Shown: in pieces, positions 44,178 to 52,610 of the stretch
How positions within the stretch are numbered: the first letter of the stretch is position 1
How the letters are laid out: every line of letters begins with the position of its first letter
Assembly: GCF_009728995.1 (NCBI RefSeq)
Contig: NZ_VTZW01000009.1
Location: 2,501-66,500 of the forward strand
Origin: Streptomonospora sp. PA3
GTDB taxonomy: Bacteria; Actinomycetota; Actinomycetes; Streptosporangiales; Streptosporangiaceae
DNA: 64,000 nt
Reading direction: 5' to 3'
Notes under the pieces: model-generated
The model's input: the letters and a program-made list of their open reading frames with translations, nothing else
Database searches by the model: none
Told to the model about the DNA's origin: nothing
Program-made: the position numbers and the translations under genes

Positions 44178-44479
44178 CCGAGGACCGACCGAGCCGGGCG
44201 GCGAGAGCGCTTGTGGTGCCCATCCGCGGCTACCAGCGCTTCATCAGTCCCGTCCTGCCCCCCGTCTGCCGCTTCTACCCTTCGTGCAGCGCCTATGCGG
44301 TGGAGGCACTCCACACGCACGGTGCGCTGCGCGGGCTGTGGCTTGCCGCACGCAGGATCGCCCGCTGCCATCCGTTCCACCCCGGCGGCCTCGATCCCGT
44401 TCCCCCGCGCGGGGGTGCCGCCGGGCAGGGGGCGGCGGCGTTCGAACCGGGCACCGCACCGGAACCACCGGGGCAGTAG
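44174..44479 (+). CDS. yidD: Membrane protein insertion efficiency factor YidD
   Basis: A 101-residue YidD/DUF37 protein. The hallmark is [27 protein letters not shown] with the conserved cysteines, then [14 protein letters not shown]. It assists YidC-dependent membrane insertion. The ATG overlaps the rnpA stop (ATGA) and yidC follows 28 bases later. Confidence 0.96.
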   Translation: MTEDRPSRAARALVVPIRGYQRFISPVLPPVCRFYPSCSAYAVEALHTHGALRGLWLAARRIARCHPFHPGGLDPVPPRGGAAGQGAAAFEPGTAPEPPGQ

Positions 44480-44507
44480 CTGAACCGAAGGAAGAGGGAG
44501 TTGGCCG

Positions 44508-45452
44508 GTGCTGGACTGGCTTTACAACATCGTCGGCTGGGTGCTGATCGAGATCCACTCGGCCCTGACGAGCGTCGGGCTCAACCCTGATAGCGGCTGG
44601 GCATGGGGCCTGTCCATCGTCACCCTGACGGTCCTGATGCGGCTGATCATGGTTCCGCTGTTCGTCAAGCAGATGCAGACGCAGCGCAAGATCCAGGAGA
44701 TGCAGCCGCAGCTGATGAAGGTGCGGGAGCGCTACAAGAACGACAAGCAGCGCCTGCAGCAGGAGCAGATGAAGCTCTACCAGGAGAGCGGCACCAACCC
44801 CCTGATGGGCTGCCTCCCCCTGCTGCTGCAGATGCCGGTGTTCTTCGCGCTGTTCAACGTGCTGCGCAACGTCGCCGAAGGCCACGCCCGCTACGGCTTC
44901 ACACCGGAGCTGGTCGAGAGCGCGCAGAACGCGGCGATCTTCCACGCTCCGCTGGCCGCGCAGTTCCTGATGAGCAACCGGGAGCTGGAGGGCTACGGCG
45001 CCGATCCCATCATCGCCAAGGCCGTCATCGTCATCGCCTGCGTGATCATGGGCACGACGACCTTCCTGACGATGCGCCAGAGCATGAACCGCAGCACCGT
45101 GCAGATGCCCGACAACCCCATGGCGCAGTCGCAGAAGATCATGATGTACCTGGCGCCGGCCTTCGGCCTCTTCGGTCTGGCCATGCCGATCGGTGTGCTG
45201 ATCTACTGGGTGACCTCCAACGTGTGGACCATGGGCCAGCAGCACTTCCTGTACCGCAAGCCCGCCGAGGGCAGCGGAGAGGGCGCGGGCGACGCCGCCA
45301 AGACCGCCTCCCCGAACGGATCCGCCAAAGGGCTTCTCGGCAAGCGCAAAGAGAGCGCGCCAGAACCGGTCGAAGAGCCTAAGATCGAGCGTAAGCAGCC
45401 GAGGAAGCAGCCGCGGGCCAAGCGTTCGGGCGGCAACCAGCGCAAGGGCTAG
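44508..45452 (+). CDS. yidC: Membrane protein insertase YidC
   Basis: A 314-residue Oxa1-type insertase with five membrane segments. The first is near residues 5-25, and the conserved charged hairpin MVPLFVKQMQTQRKIQEMQPQLMKVRERYKNDKQ leads to NPLMGCLPLLLQMPVFFALFNVL. The C-terminal 70 residues are basic (Lys/Arg-rich), as in Gram-positive members that bind ribosomes. GTG at 44508 follows GAGGGAG. Confidence 0.98.
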   Translation: MLDWLYNIVGWVLIEIHSALTSVGLNPDSGWAWGLSIVTLTVLMRLIMVPLFVKQMQTQRKIQEMQPQLMKVRERYKNDKQRLQQEQMKLYQESGTNPLMGCLPLLLQMPVFFALFNVLRNVAEGHARYGFTPELVESAQNAAIFHAPLAAQFLMSNRELEGYGADPIIAKAVIVIACVIMGTTTFLTMRQSMNRSTVQMPDNPMAQSQKIMMYLAPAFGLFGLAMPIGVLIYWVTSNVWTMGQQHFLYRKPAEGSGEGAGDAAKTASPNGSAKGLLGKRKESAPEPVEEPKIERKQPRKQPRAKRSGGNQRKG

Positions 45453-45544
45453 CAGGACTATCGGGTAAGGGGTCGCGCAGGCGGAAGCAAGCCCTGGAGG
45501 CGCGGCTTCCCGACTCCCGCTCAGACGTTAGGAGACAGGTCGCT

Positions 45545-46102
45545 GTGAGCAACGGCAACGAGGACGGGGCGGGCGAGCGCGGAAGCGTCGCCGTGGCGGA
45601 GGCGCCGCAGACCGAAGGCGAGGCGGCCGACGAGGCCGTCGACATCGAAGCGTTGGAGCGCGAGGGCGACATCGCGGCCGACTACATCGAGGGCTTGTTG
45701 GACATCGCCGACTTCGACGGCGACATCGACATGGACGTCGAGGGCGACCGTGCGCTGGTGTCGGTCGTGGGCGCGACGCTCGACGAGCTCATCGGCGAAA
45801 ACGGCGAGGTGCTGGAAGCCCTCCAGGAGCTGACGCGGCTGGCGGTGCACCGGACCACCGGCAACCGCAGCCGGCTGATGCTGGACATCGGCGGCTACCG
45901 CGACTCCCGGCGGCAGGCGCTGTCGCGTCTGGGCGCCGACGCGGTGGCAGAAGTCAAGAAGACCGGTGAGGTCAAACCCCTCGCCCCCATGACGCCCTTC
46001 GAGCGCAAGGTGGTGCACGACGCCGTCGCCGCCGCCGGATTGCGCAGCGAGTCCGAAGGGGAGGAGCCCAACCGCTACGTGGTGGTCTACCCCGCCGAAT
46101 GA
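45545..46102 (+). CDS. jag: Jag/KhpB-type KH-R3H RNA-binding protein
   Basis: A 185-residue protein with a KH domain (about 70-125, ALVSVVGATLDELIGENGEVLEALQELT) and an R3H domain (about 125-183, NRSRLMLDIGGYRDSRRQAL and PMTPFERKVVHDAV). The N-terminal Jag-N domain of Firmicute KhpB is absent; an acidic stretch replaces it. GTG at 45545 follows TTAGGAG. It is the last gene of its operon. Confidence 0.95.
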   Translation: MSNGNEDGAGERGSVAVAEAPQTEGEAADEAVDIEALEREGDIAADYIEGLLDIADFDGDIDMDVEGDRALVSVVGATLDELIGENGEVLEALQELTRLAVHRTTGNRSRLMLDIGGYRDSRRQALSRLGADAVAEVKKTGEVKPLAPMTPFERKVVHDAVAAAGLRSESEGEEPNRYVVVYPAE

Positions 46103-46137
46103 GGCCGCGGCGGCGGACGGAGTCCTCCGCACCGCCG

Positions 46138-46151
46138 GTTTCACGTGAAAC
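46138..46151. promoter_or_regulatory. parS: parS site
   Basis: GTTTCACGTGAAAC, a perfect core, lies between the jag stop and its terminator. Confidence 0.95.
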
Positions 46152-46167
46152 ACGGCGTCCGGCACAG

Positions 46168-46203
46168 GCGCCCCTCACGCATAGGATCGTGAGGGGCGCT
46201 TTT
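46168..46203 (+). terminator. Terminator of the rpmH-jag operon
   Basis: A perfect 12-bp stem (46168-46179 with 46188-46199), an eight-base loop and TTTT at 46200-46203. It separates the rpmH operon from rsmG-parAB, which therefore needs its own promoter in 46204-46275. Confidence 0.9.
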
Positions 46204-46280
46204 GTGTGTTCTTCGGTTTATCTCCATGTCGACCTGTCGATTGCTCGCTGACCGGTCGGAAAGGGTCAAGGTGGTGACTG

Positions 46281-46994
46281 ATGGCCTCGGGTGCTGAGGG
46301 GAAGGTGGCACCACCCGAGCAGGCGCAGCAGTTGTTCGGTGACGCGTTGCCGGCGATGCGCCGGTACGCGGATCTCCTCGCAGACGCCGGGGTCGAGCGC
46401 GGCCTCATCGGTCCGCGGGAGGTGCCCCGCCTCTGGGAGCGGCATCTGATGAACTGTGCCGTGATCGAGGAACTCGTTCCTCAGGGAGCCGAGGTCGTCG
46501 ACATCGGCTCGGGCGCCGGGCTGCCCGGTGTCGTGCTGGGTATCCTGCGTCCGGATCTCTCGGTGACCCTCCTGGAGCCGCTGCTGCGGAGGACGGTGTT
46601 CCTGAGGGAGTGCATCGACCACCTCGCTCTCCCCAACGTCGAGGTGCGCCGGGGCAGGGCGGAGGAGATGCGCGCGCAGATCCGGGCCGACATCGTCACT
46701 GCACGGGCGGTCGCGCCGCTGGCACGGCTCGGCGGGTGGGCGCTCCCCTTGCTCCGCAAGGGCGGCAGTCTCCTCGCACTCAAAGGTGAGCAGGCCGAGA
46801 GTGAACTGGCGGAGGCGCGCGGCGATTTGTCGGCACAACGCCCTTGCGTTGCCGATGTGATCCGGGTCGGGCGCGGTAAAGTCGAACCCGCTACCACGGT
46901 TGTTCGCGTGACGGTCACCGCTGAGAGCGATCATGCGTCCCCGGCGCGACGCTCCCCACGTGGCTCCAAGAAGAAGCGCGGACGGAAGAGGTGA
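46281..46994 (+). CDS. rsmG: 16S rRNA (guanine-N7) methyltransferase RsmG
   Basis: A 237-residue Rossmann methyltransferase that modifies the 530 loop of 16S rRNA. The SAM motif is VVDIGSGAGLPGVVLGI and a further motif is ARAVAPLARLGGWALPLL. It ends in a basic tail (GSKKKRGRKR). Loss of this gene gives low-level streptomycin resistance in other bacteria. The GTG start of a longer parA reading would overlap its stop by four bases. Confidence 0.96.
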   Translation: MASGAEGKVAPPEQAQQLFGDALPAMRRYADLLADAGVERGLIGPREVPRLWERHLMNCAVIEELVPQGAEVVDIGSGAGLPGVVLGILRPDLSVTLLEPLLRRTVFLRECIDHLALPNVEVRRGRAEEMRAQIRADIVTARAVAPLARLGGWALPLLRKGGSLLALKGEQAESELAEARGDLSAQRPCVADVIRVGRGKVEPATTVVRVTVTAESDHASPARRSPRGSKKKRGRKR

Positions 46995-47032
46995 AGTCAT
47001 TCGTGCCCCAGAACCAGTCCGACGGCACCTAT

Positions 47033-47046
47033 GTTTCACATGAAAC
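47033..47046. promoter_or_regulatory. parS: Near-consensus parS site
   Basis: GTTTCACATGAAAC differs from the parS core by one central base. It lies in the rsmG-parA junction, 36 bases before the preferred parA start. Confidence 0.8.
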
Positions 47047-47068
47047 GCCTCGCTGGGAGGACCATGCC

Positions 47069-48001
47069 ATGCCTACCGACGTTTCACGTGAAACGGATGT
47101 CGACGTGATCTCCGCGCCCGACGCAGAGGTCGAACTCGATACCCCCATCGCCCGCGCCGCCCGAGCCGCGATGTCGGTGCGCGGGCACGGGGACAACTCC
47201 TGGCCGCGTCCCGGGAAGTGCCGCGTCATCAGTGTCGCGAACCAGAAGGGCGGCGTCGGCAAGACCACGACGACCGTCAATCTCGCCGCATCGCTGGCCA
47301 TGCACGGGAACCGCGTGCTCGTGGTCGACCTCGACCCGCAGGGCAACGCTTCCACCGCACTGGGGATGGACCGCGGCGCCGACTCCCGCTCCATCTACCA
47401 CTGCCTGGTCGAGGACGAGGAGATCCGCGACCTCGCCCACTCGGTGCCCGACATCGACAACCTCTGGTGCGTCCCCGCCACGATCGACCTCGCCGGCGCG
47501 GAGATCGAACTCGTCTCCCTCGTGGCCCGGGAGTCCCGGCTGAAGCGGGCGTTCTCCGCCTACGACAGCAGCGAGCTCGATTACATCTTCATCGACTGCC
47601 CGCCCTCCCTCGGCCTGCTGACGGTGAACGCGATGGTCGCCTGCGAAGAGGTGCTCATCCCGATCCAGTGCGAGTACTACGCGCTGGAGGGGCTCGGCCA
47701 GCTCCTGCGCAACGTCGAACTCGTGAAGTCGCACCTGAACCCGGCGATGGAGATCTCCACCATCCTGCTCACCATGTACGACGGTCGGACGAGGCTGGCA
47801 TCCCAGGTTGCGGATGAAGTACGCGGACACTTCGGTGATCTGGTACTCAAGACACTGGTGCCCCGGAGCGTCCGCGTCTCGGAAGCCCCGAGCTACGGGC
47901 AGTCCGTCATGACCTACGACCCGGGCTCCACCGGTGCGGTCGCCTACATGGAGGCGGCTCGTGAGATCGCCTACCGGGCGAAGACGGGCGCCGGAAACTG
48001 A
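47069..48001 (+). CDS. parA: Chromosome partitioning ATPase ParA
   Basis: A 310-residue Soj/ParA ATPase. The deviant Walker A is NQKGGVGKTTTTVNLAASLA, Walker A' DLDPQGNASTALG, and the Walker B region YIFIDCPPSLGLLTVNA. The ATG at 47069 is preferred because GGGAGG lies eight bases upstream. An in-frame GTG at 46991, overlapping the rsmG stop, would add 26 residues but has a badly spaced ribosome site. Both parS sites here fall in the open frame and would encode VSHET and VSRET. The protein works with ParB to move the origin region. Confidence 0.97.
   Translation: MPTDVSRETDVDVISAPDAEVELDTPIARAARAAMSVRGHGDNSWPRPGKCRVISVANQKGGVGKTTTTVNLAASLAMHGNRVLVVDLDPQGNASTALGMDRGADSRSIYHCLVEDEEIRDLAHSVPDIDNLWCVPATIDLAGAEIELVSLVARESRLKRAFSAYDSSELDYIFIDCPPSLGLLTVNAMVACEEVLIPIQCEYYALEGLGQLLRNVELVKSHLNPAMEISTILLTMYDGRTRLASQVADEVRGHFGDLVLKTLVPRSVRVSEAPSYGQSVMTYDPGSTGAVAYMEAAREIAYRAKTGAGN
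47081..47094. promoter_or_regulatory. parS: parS site inside the start of parA
   Basis: GTTTCACGTGAAAC, a perfect core, encoding Val-Ser-Arg-Glu-Thr at codons 5-9 of parA. Confidence 0.93.
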
Positions 48002-48026
48002 CCATGAGACGTGAAGGGAGACGTCG

Positions 48027-48962
48027 GTGAGCCAGCAGCGGCGCGGTCTGGGCAAGGGCCTTGGCGCGTTGATACCCCAAGCGCCCGACACAGCGAGCCT
48101 GGACGCTCCGCCCAGCCTCGGTGCGGAGCAGCAGCCCCCCGAGGCCGTCGGCGGCGCCTACCTCGAGGAGATCGAGGTGGGCGCGGTAACCCCGAACCCG
48201 CGGCAGCCCCGCCAGCACTTCGACGAGGAGGCACTGGAAGAACTCCGCGCCTCCATCGCCGAGGTCGGCCTGCTCCAGCCCATCGTCGTCCGCAAGCTCG
48301 GTTCCGGGCGCTACGAGCTCATCATGGGCGAGCGCCGCTGGCGCGCGAGCAAGGAAGTGGGCCTGGAGCGCATCCCCGCGATCGTCCGCGAGACCGGCGA
48401 CGACGAGCTCCTGCGCGACGCCCTGCTGGAGAACCTGCACCGCCAGCAGCTCAACCCGCTGGAGGAGGCGGCCGCCTATCAGCAGCTCCTCGACGACTTC
48501 GGCGCCACCCACGACGAACTCGCCAAGCGCATCGGGCGCTCCCGCCCGCACATCACGAACACGCTGCGGCTGCTCAACCTCTCGCCGTCGGTGCAGCGGC
48601 GCGTGGCCGCGGGCGTCCTCAGCGCCGGGCACGCGCGCGCGCTCCTCGCGGTCGAGGAGACAGAGACCCAGGACCGCCTGGCGCGCAGGATCGTCGAGGA
48701 AGGGCTCTCGGTCCGGGCGCTGGAGGAGATCATCTCGCTGCGTGAGACCGAGGACAAGCCTGCCTCCTCGCGCCGCTCCCCGGCGCGCAGTGCGCCCAGC
48801 CCGGAGATGGAGGAGTGGTCGCGGCGCCTCTCCGACGCCTTCGACACCCGGGTGAAGATCAATCAGGGACGCAACAAGGGCAAGATCGTCGTGGAGTTCG
48901 CCACGAAGGAGGACCTGGAGCGCATCATCGCCGCGATGGCGCCCGGCGCGGCCGAGGAGTGA
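48027..48962 (+). CDS. parB: Chromosome partitioning protein ParB
   Basis: A 311-residue CTPase clamp protein. The N-terminal [13 protein letters not shown] contacts ParA. The ParB/Srx domain includes [21 protein letters not shown] and [17 protein letters not shown], with the CTP-binding GERRW. A helix-turn-helix that reads parS lies near 150-180, and a C-terminal dimer domain ends the protein. GTG at 48027 follows AAGGGAG. It follows parA by 25 bases. Confidence 0.98.
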   Translation: MSQQRRGLGKGLGALIPQAPDTASLDAPPSLGAEQQPPEAVGGAYLEEIEVGAVTPNPRQPRQHFDEEALEELRASIAEVGLLQPIVVRKLGSGRYELIMGERRWRASKEVGLERIPAIVRETGDDELLRDALLENLHRQQLNPLEEAAAYQQLLDDFGATHDELAKRIGRSRPHITNTLRLLNLSPSVQRRVAAGVLSAGHARALLAVEETETQDRLARRIVEEGLSVRALEEIISLRETEDKPASSRRSPARSAPSPEMEEWSRRLSDAFDTRVKINQGRNKGKIVVEFATKEDLERIIAAMAPGAAEE

Positions 48963-49050
48963 GCGTCGTCCCCCGAAGTCGGTATGGCGCTGTGTCGACA
49001 CGGCTTGTCGACTGATCGGCACGCCGGCCGCGCGCCGATCCCATCGGAGA

Positions 49051-49117
49051 CCGCCTCAGCGCAGAAAAGCGTCCCCGAGCCATCGCGGCTCGGGGACGCT
49101 TTTCTGCGCTGAGGCGG
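49051..49117. terminator. Very long perfect inverted repeat between parB and trxA
   Basis: Two 31-base arms (49051-49081 and 49087-49117) are perfectly complementary around a five-base ATCGC loop. Both arms hold an AAAA/TTTT tract, so the distal part can serve as a U-run in either direction. It lies between convergent genes and probably terminates both. The stem is about twice the usual length. Confidence 0.8.
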
Positions 49118-49175
49118 GGGAGAGGGGTGCGCTCGTCCGCCGTTCGGGCGCTGTGCGCCGGTGCCGCGCGGGCCG

Positions 49176-49189
49176 GTTTCACGTGAAAC
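49176..49189. promoter_or_regulatory. parS: parS site
   Basis: GTTTCACGTGAAAC, a perfect core, just beyond the trxA stop. Confidence 0.95.
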
Positions 49190-49215
49190 ACGTGCCGCAG
49201 CGGGCGGGCCTGCTG

Positions 49216-49542
49216 CTAGCCGATGAACTCCTCGAGGTCCTGCAGCAGCTTGCGCTTCGGCTTGGCGCCGCGGATCTGCTTGACGACCTCGCCGTTCTGG
49301 TAGACGTTCATCATCGGGATGGACATGACGCCCGCCTCCCGGGAGGTCTCCGGGTTCTCGTCGGTGTTCAGCTTGACGATCTCCAGCTTGTCGCCGTGCT
49401 CGGCGGCGATCTCCTCCAGGATCGGGGCGACCTGGCGGCAGGGGCCGCACCATTCCGCCCAGAAGTCGACCAGCACGGGCTTATCGCTCTTCAGCACGTC
49501 GGTCTCGAACGTGCTGTCGGTGACGCTCTTCAGGTCGGCCAT
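49216..49542 (-). CDS. trxA: Thioredoxin
   Basis: A 108-residue thioredoxin with the active site WCGPC (Cys32 and Cys35) and the cis-proline region GVMSIPMMNVYQNGE. The ATG at 49542 follows GAGGAG. It lies 65 bases after trxB on the same strand and is reduced by it with NADPH. Confidence 0.98.
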   Translation of the reverse strand: MADLKSVTDSTFETDVLKSDKPVLVDFWAEWCGPCRQVAPILEEIAAEHGDKLEIVKLNTDENPETSREAGVMSIPMMNVYQNGEVVKQIRGAKPKRKLLQDLEEFIG

Positions 49543-49607
49543 GGTGAACTCCTCATCGGTCGCAATGGTCGTGTCGTGGTGCAGTGGGGCCGCAGGAGCG
49601 GCAGGCG

Positions 49608-50540
49608 CTACCGCCCCTGCTCGGCCAGGAAGCGCTCGGCGTCCAGGGCGGCCGCACAGCCGGTGCCGGCCGCGGTGACCGCCTGGCGGTAGTTGTGGTC
49701 GACGACGTCGCCGGCCGCGAAGACGCCGGGGATGTTGGTGCGGGTGCTCGGGGCGTCGACGGCCAGGTAGCCCTCGGAGTCGAACTCGAGCTGGTCCGTG
49801 AAGAGCTCCACGCGGGGGTCGTGCCCGATCGCGATGAACAGCCCGGTGATGTCGAGCTTGCTCTCCTCGCCGGTGACGGTGTTGCGCAGCCGCACGGCCG
49901 AGACCTTGGAGTCGCCGACGACCTCGGTGACCTCGTTGTTCCACAGGAAGCGGATCTTGTCGTTGGCGAAGGCCCGCTCCTGCATGATCTTGCTCGCGCG
50001 CAGCTCGCCGCGGCGGTGGATGACCGTCACCGAGCGGGCGAACCGGGTGAGGAAGGTGGCCTCCTCCATCGCGGTGTCACCGCCGCCGACCACGGCGATG
50101 TCCTGGTCGCGGAAGAAGAAGCCGTCGCAGGTGGCGCACCAGGAGGTGCCGCGTCCGGAGAACTCCTCCTCGCCGGGCACGCCCAGCTTGCGGTAGCCGG
50201 AACCGGTCGCCACGATCACCGTACGGGCGTAGTGCACGTCCGAGCCGACCTTGACGACCTTGGGCGAGGCGTTCAGGTCGACCTCGGTGACGTCGTCGGC
50301 GATCAGCTCGGCGCCGAAGCGCTCGGCCTGCTTGCGCAGGTTGTCCATCAGGTCGGGGCCCATGATGCCGTCGGGGAACCCGGGGAAGTTCTCGACGTCG
50401 GTGGTGTTCATCAGGGCGCCGCCGGCCGTGATCGCGCCCTCGAAGACCAAGGGCCGCAACTCCGCTCGCGCCGCGTAGACGGCCGCGGTATAGCCCGCGG
50501 GTCCCGATCCGATGATGATTACGTTGCGGACGTCGCTCAC
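49608..50540 (-). CDS. trxB: Thioredoxin reductase
   Basis: A 310-residue NADPH:thioredoxin oxidoreductase. FAD-binding [15 protein letters not shown], redox-active CATC in [16 protein letters not shown]-binding [12 protein letters not shown] and the C-terminal FAD motif [23 protein letters not shown] are all present. The start is GTG at 50540 with GGAGGG upstream. A sigma-R-type promoter lies 70-100 bases upstream. Confidence 0.98.
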   Translation of the reverse strand: MSDVRNVIIIGSGPAGYTAAVYAARAELRPLVFEGAITAGGALMNTTDVENFPGFPDGIMGPDLMDNLRKQAERFGAELIADDVTEVDLNASPKVVKVGSDVHYARTVIVATGSGYRKLGVPGEEEFSGRGTSWCATCDGFFFRDQDIAVVGGGDTAMEEATFLTRFARSVTVIHRRGELRASKIMQERAFANDKIRFLWNNEVTEVVGDSKVSAVRLRNTVTGEESKLDITGLFIAIGHDPRVELFTDQLEFDSEGYLAVDAPSTRTNIPGVFAAGDVVDHNYRQAVTAAGTGCAAALDAERFLAEQGR

Positions 50541-50610
50541 GATCGTCGCCCTCCGGTCGGCTCGGCGGGCAGGACGCTGGTGGCTGCCCGCGGGGAAAGT
50601 CGTCTCTCCC

Positions 50611-50637
50611 AACAGATGGTAGGGGCGTCCAATTCCC
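50611..50637 (-). promoter_or_regulatory. Sigma-R-type (thiol-oxidative stress) promoter of trxBA
   Basis: On the minus strand GGGAAT (50637-50632), exactly 18 bases, then GTT (50613-50611), matching the GGAAT-N18-GTT consensus of streptomycete SigR and mycobacterial SigH promoters. trxBA is a classic target. Confidence 0.85.
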
Positions 50638-50727
50638 GCCCGTCTCCCACCACCGCCCCCAACGGAAGGCGCTCCGCGCCACCACCCCTCTGCCCGTCTC
50701 CCACCACCGCCCCCAACGGAAGGCGCT
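50638..50727. repeat. 36-bp direct repeat upstream of trxB
   Basis: A 36-base sequence beginning GCCCGTCTCCCACCACC is identical at 50638-50673 and 50692-50727, a 54-base period, directly abutting the sigma-R promoter -35. No coding sense is apparent. Confidence 0.85.
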
Positions 50728-50733
50728 GTGTGC

Positions 50734-50833
50734 CAGCTTGCCGCCGAGCGCACGGTGCACCTTTGCGCCGGAGGCCCGCCACCGGTGGTGCGGCTCCACC
50801 TGGGAAGAACCGCGTGCGCTCGGCGGCAAGCTG
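50734..50833. repeat. Inverted repeat element with 21-bp perfect arms
   Basis: Arms at 50734-50754 and 50813-50833 are perfect reverse complements around 58 bases, whose centre contains the palindrome CCACCGGTGG. It lies in a 500-base non-coding gap between trxB and the anti-sigma gene. Confidence 0.8.
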
Positions 50834-50949
50834 TGGTCGCGCTTCGCGAGGCGCACCCATTGCCGCAGCCCCGATGGTGGCCGCCCCCGGGGGTACCCGG
50901 TGGGTTCCTGGAAAGACAGACGCCTCCGAGTTCCGCCGCCGCCGGCAGT

Positions 50950-50963
50950 GATTCACGTGAAAC
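50950..50963. promoter_or_regulatory. parS: Variant parS site
   Basis: GATTCACGTGAAAC has one mismatch at position two of the parS core. It is about 10.5 kb from oriC. Confidence 0.65.
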
Positions 50964-50980
50964 GTAGGCGCACACGAAGC

Positions 50981-51009
50981 GGCCCCCGCCGCGGGGCGCG
51001 GCGGGGGCC
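50981..51009 (-). terminator. Terminator after the anti-sigma gene
   Basis: A perfect 12-bp GC stem (50981-50992 with 50998-51009) and a five-base loop, 27 bases beyond the stop at 51037. Confidence 0.75.
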
Positions 51010-51036
51010 GGGAAGGCGTGTGGGGCGGCGAGGCGG

Positions 51037-51981
51037 CTACGGCGCGGGCACCGTGGTCCGCGCCAGTTCGGCGTCGGCGGGCTTGCCGCCGCTCGGGCCG
51101 CAGTCGGGTGAGAGGACCACCACGTCGTAGGAGTCCTGCGCTTTGTCGCCGGGCCGGGAGCCGTAGTACATCACCCACGCCTCGGTCTGCGTGCCGCCGG
51201 AGGAGAACCGGGCGAGGTCGATCAGCACCGGAGGGTCGCCGGCCCCGTCCGCGCGTCCCTCGACGCAGGAGGAGACGTCGGAGGGGATCTGCGAGGCGTC
51301 GGGTCGGTCGCCCTGCGCCGTGCCGTCAGCGTCGCTCTCAGCGCCGCCTGAGGCCATCGGGTCGGCGTCGTCGAGGACGGCCGCGGCCTGTTCTGCGAGC
51401 CGGTCCTCCGTGTAGACGGTCCCGCTGTGGACGACGACGGACCGGTAGCCCTGTGCCGCGTCGCCGTGCGCCGAGTGCTGCGGAGCGCCGGCCATGGGCT
51501 CGTGGACGCCTCCGGCGGAGCCGCCGGTCAGATTGCTCACCACGGCGGTTCCGGCGCCCGCGACCACCACGGCGGCAGCCGCGACCGCGAGGTAGTTGAG
51601 CCACCGGTTGGACGATCCGAACCTGCGGCGCATGGGGACGACGTTGGAGGGCAGGCCCCCGCCGGCGGCGCCGGACTCACCGGCGCCCTCGCCGGAACCG
51701 TCGGAACCACCGGAACCACCGGAACCACCGGAACCACCGCCCTCGGAGCGGCGGATCTCGGCCTCGGCCCGCAGCGCTTCGTCGAGGCGCTCCGCAGCGG
51801 AGTCCGGGAGCGGGGGAGCGGACACCTCCGCCAAGACCCGAGTGACATCGGCCAGCTCGGACCGCTGCGCGGAACACGTCGCGCATTCGGCCACGTGCTG
51901 CTGGACGGCGATCTCCTCGGTGTCCTCCAGCAGCCCTTCGGCCGACAAGGCGAGAGTCTCCGCGTCCACATGAGACGTCAC
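51037..51981 (-). CDS. rsmA: Zinc-finger anti-sigma factor, membrane-anchored
   Basis: A 314-residue anti-sigma factor partner of the adjacent SigM-type sigma. The N-terminal ZAS domain has [14 protein letters not shown] (H-x3-C-x2-C). A Gly/Ser-rich tract ([11 protein letters not shown], about residues 82-100) precedes one membrane helix (about 126-150), and the remaining 160 residues would be extracytoplasmic and are of unknown fold. GTG at 51981 overlaps the sigma stop by four bases, fixing the sigma/anti-sigma pair. The symbol follows the actinobacterial sigM-rsmA convention and is tentative. Confidence 0.85.
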   Translation of the reverse strand: MTSHVDAETLALSAEGLLEDTEEIAVQQHVAECATCSAQRSELADVTRVLAEVSAPPLPDSAAERLDEALRAEAEIRRSEGGGSGGSGGSGGSDGSGEGAGESGAAGGGLPSNVVPMRRRFGSSNRWLNYLAVAAAAVVVAGAGTAVVSNLTGGSAGGVHEPMAGAPQHSAHGDAAQGYRSVVVHSGTVYTEDRLAEQAAAVLDDADPMASGGAESDADGTAQGDRPDASQIPSDVSSCVEGRADGAGDPPVLIDLARFSSGGTQTEAWVMYYGSRPGDKAQDSYDVVVLSPDCGPSGGKPADAELARTTVPAP

Positions 51982-52610
51982 GATGCCCTGTCACCTCCTC
52001 TCGGGGATGTGACGTCTCGGGGACCCTCAGGGTTCCTCAGGTGGGACAGATATGGCAGAAGTCTCGCGCGTCCCCGTGCGCACCGGCTTTTCACCGTCCC
52101 GGGGGCGACTTCGAGGATCTCGGAGGCCTCGTCGACGCGGTAGCCCATCATGTCGACGAGTACCAGCGCCAGGCGCTGCTCCTCGGGCAGCTTGCCCAGC
52201 GCGGCGTGGACGTCCATCGCCGAGTCGCTGCTGCCGGTGGGGTCGGGGGTGCTCGCCCTGGTCCGCTCGTTGGAGATCACGTCGAGGGTGGCGTCGTCGG
52301 TGGGGACGGCCGGGCGGACCATCTTGCGGCGCATGCGATCGTGGCAGGCGTTGATGACGATACGGTGCAGCCAGGTGCTGACCTGGGCCTCGCCGCGGAA
52401 GCGGTGGGCACCGCGGAACGCGGAGAGGAAGGCGTCCTGCAGTGCGTCGGCGGCCTCCTCGGAATCGCCGAGGACGCGGATCGCGACAGCCCACATACGC
52501 TCGCGGTGGCGCCGGACCAGCTCTCCGAAAGCCCGGTCGTCCCCCTGAGCGTGCCTGGACAACAGCTCCTTGTCGGGGAGCTCCTGGACCGCGTCAATCA
52601 CCGTAGTCAC
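51978..52610 (-). CDS. sigM: ECF RNA polymerase sigma factor, SigM-like
   Basis: A 210-residue ECF sigma factor. Region 2 has DDRAFGELVRRHRERMWAVAIRVLGDSEEAADALQDAFLSAFRGAHRFRGEAQVSTWLHRIVINACHDRMR in the usual order. Region 4 (about 135-185) has LPEEQRLALVLVDMMGYRVDEASEILEVAPGTVKSRCARGRARL. The location between trxBA and murJ matches streptomycete and mycobacterial sigM. GTG at 52610 overlaps the pseudokinase stop (GTGA), so the three genes are translated as a chain. Confidence 0.93.
   Translation of the reverse strand: MTTVIDAVQELPDKELLSRHAQGDDRAFGELVRRHRERMWAVAIRVLGDSEEAADALQDAFLSAFRGAHRFRGEAQVSTWLHRIVINACHDRMRRKMVRPAVPTDDATLDVISNERTRASTPDPTGSSDSAMDVHAALGKLPEEQRLALVLVDMMGYRVDEASEILEVAPGTVKSRCARGRARLLPYLSHLRNPEGPRDVTSPRGGDRAS

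Noticed and set aside
46991-47068. N-terminal extension of parA from GTG 46991
   Set aside because: The ribosome site is badly spaced and the extra residues mainly translate a parS site; ATG 47069 has a well-spaced GGGAGG. Kept as an alternative only.
50638-50727. Direct repeats considered as a CRISPR array
   Set aside because: Only two repeat units with an 18-base gap, no further units and no cas genes in the window.
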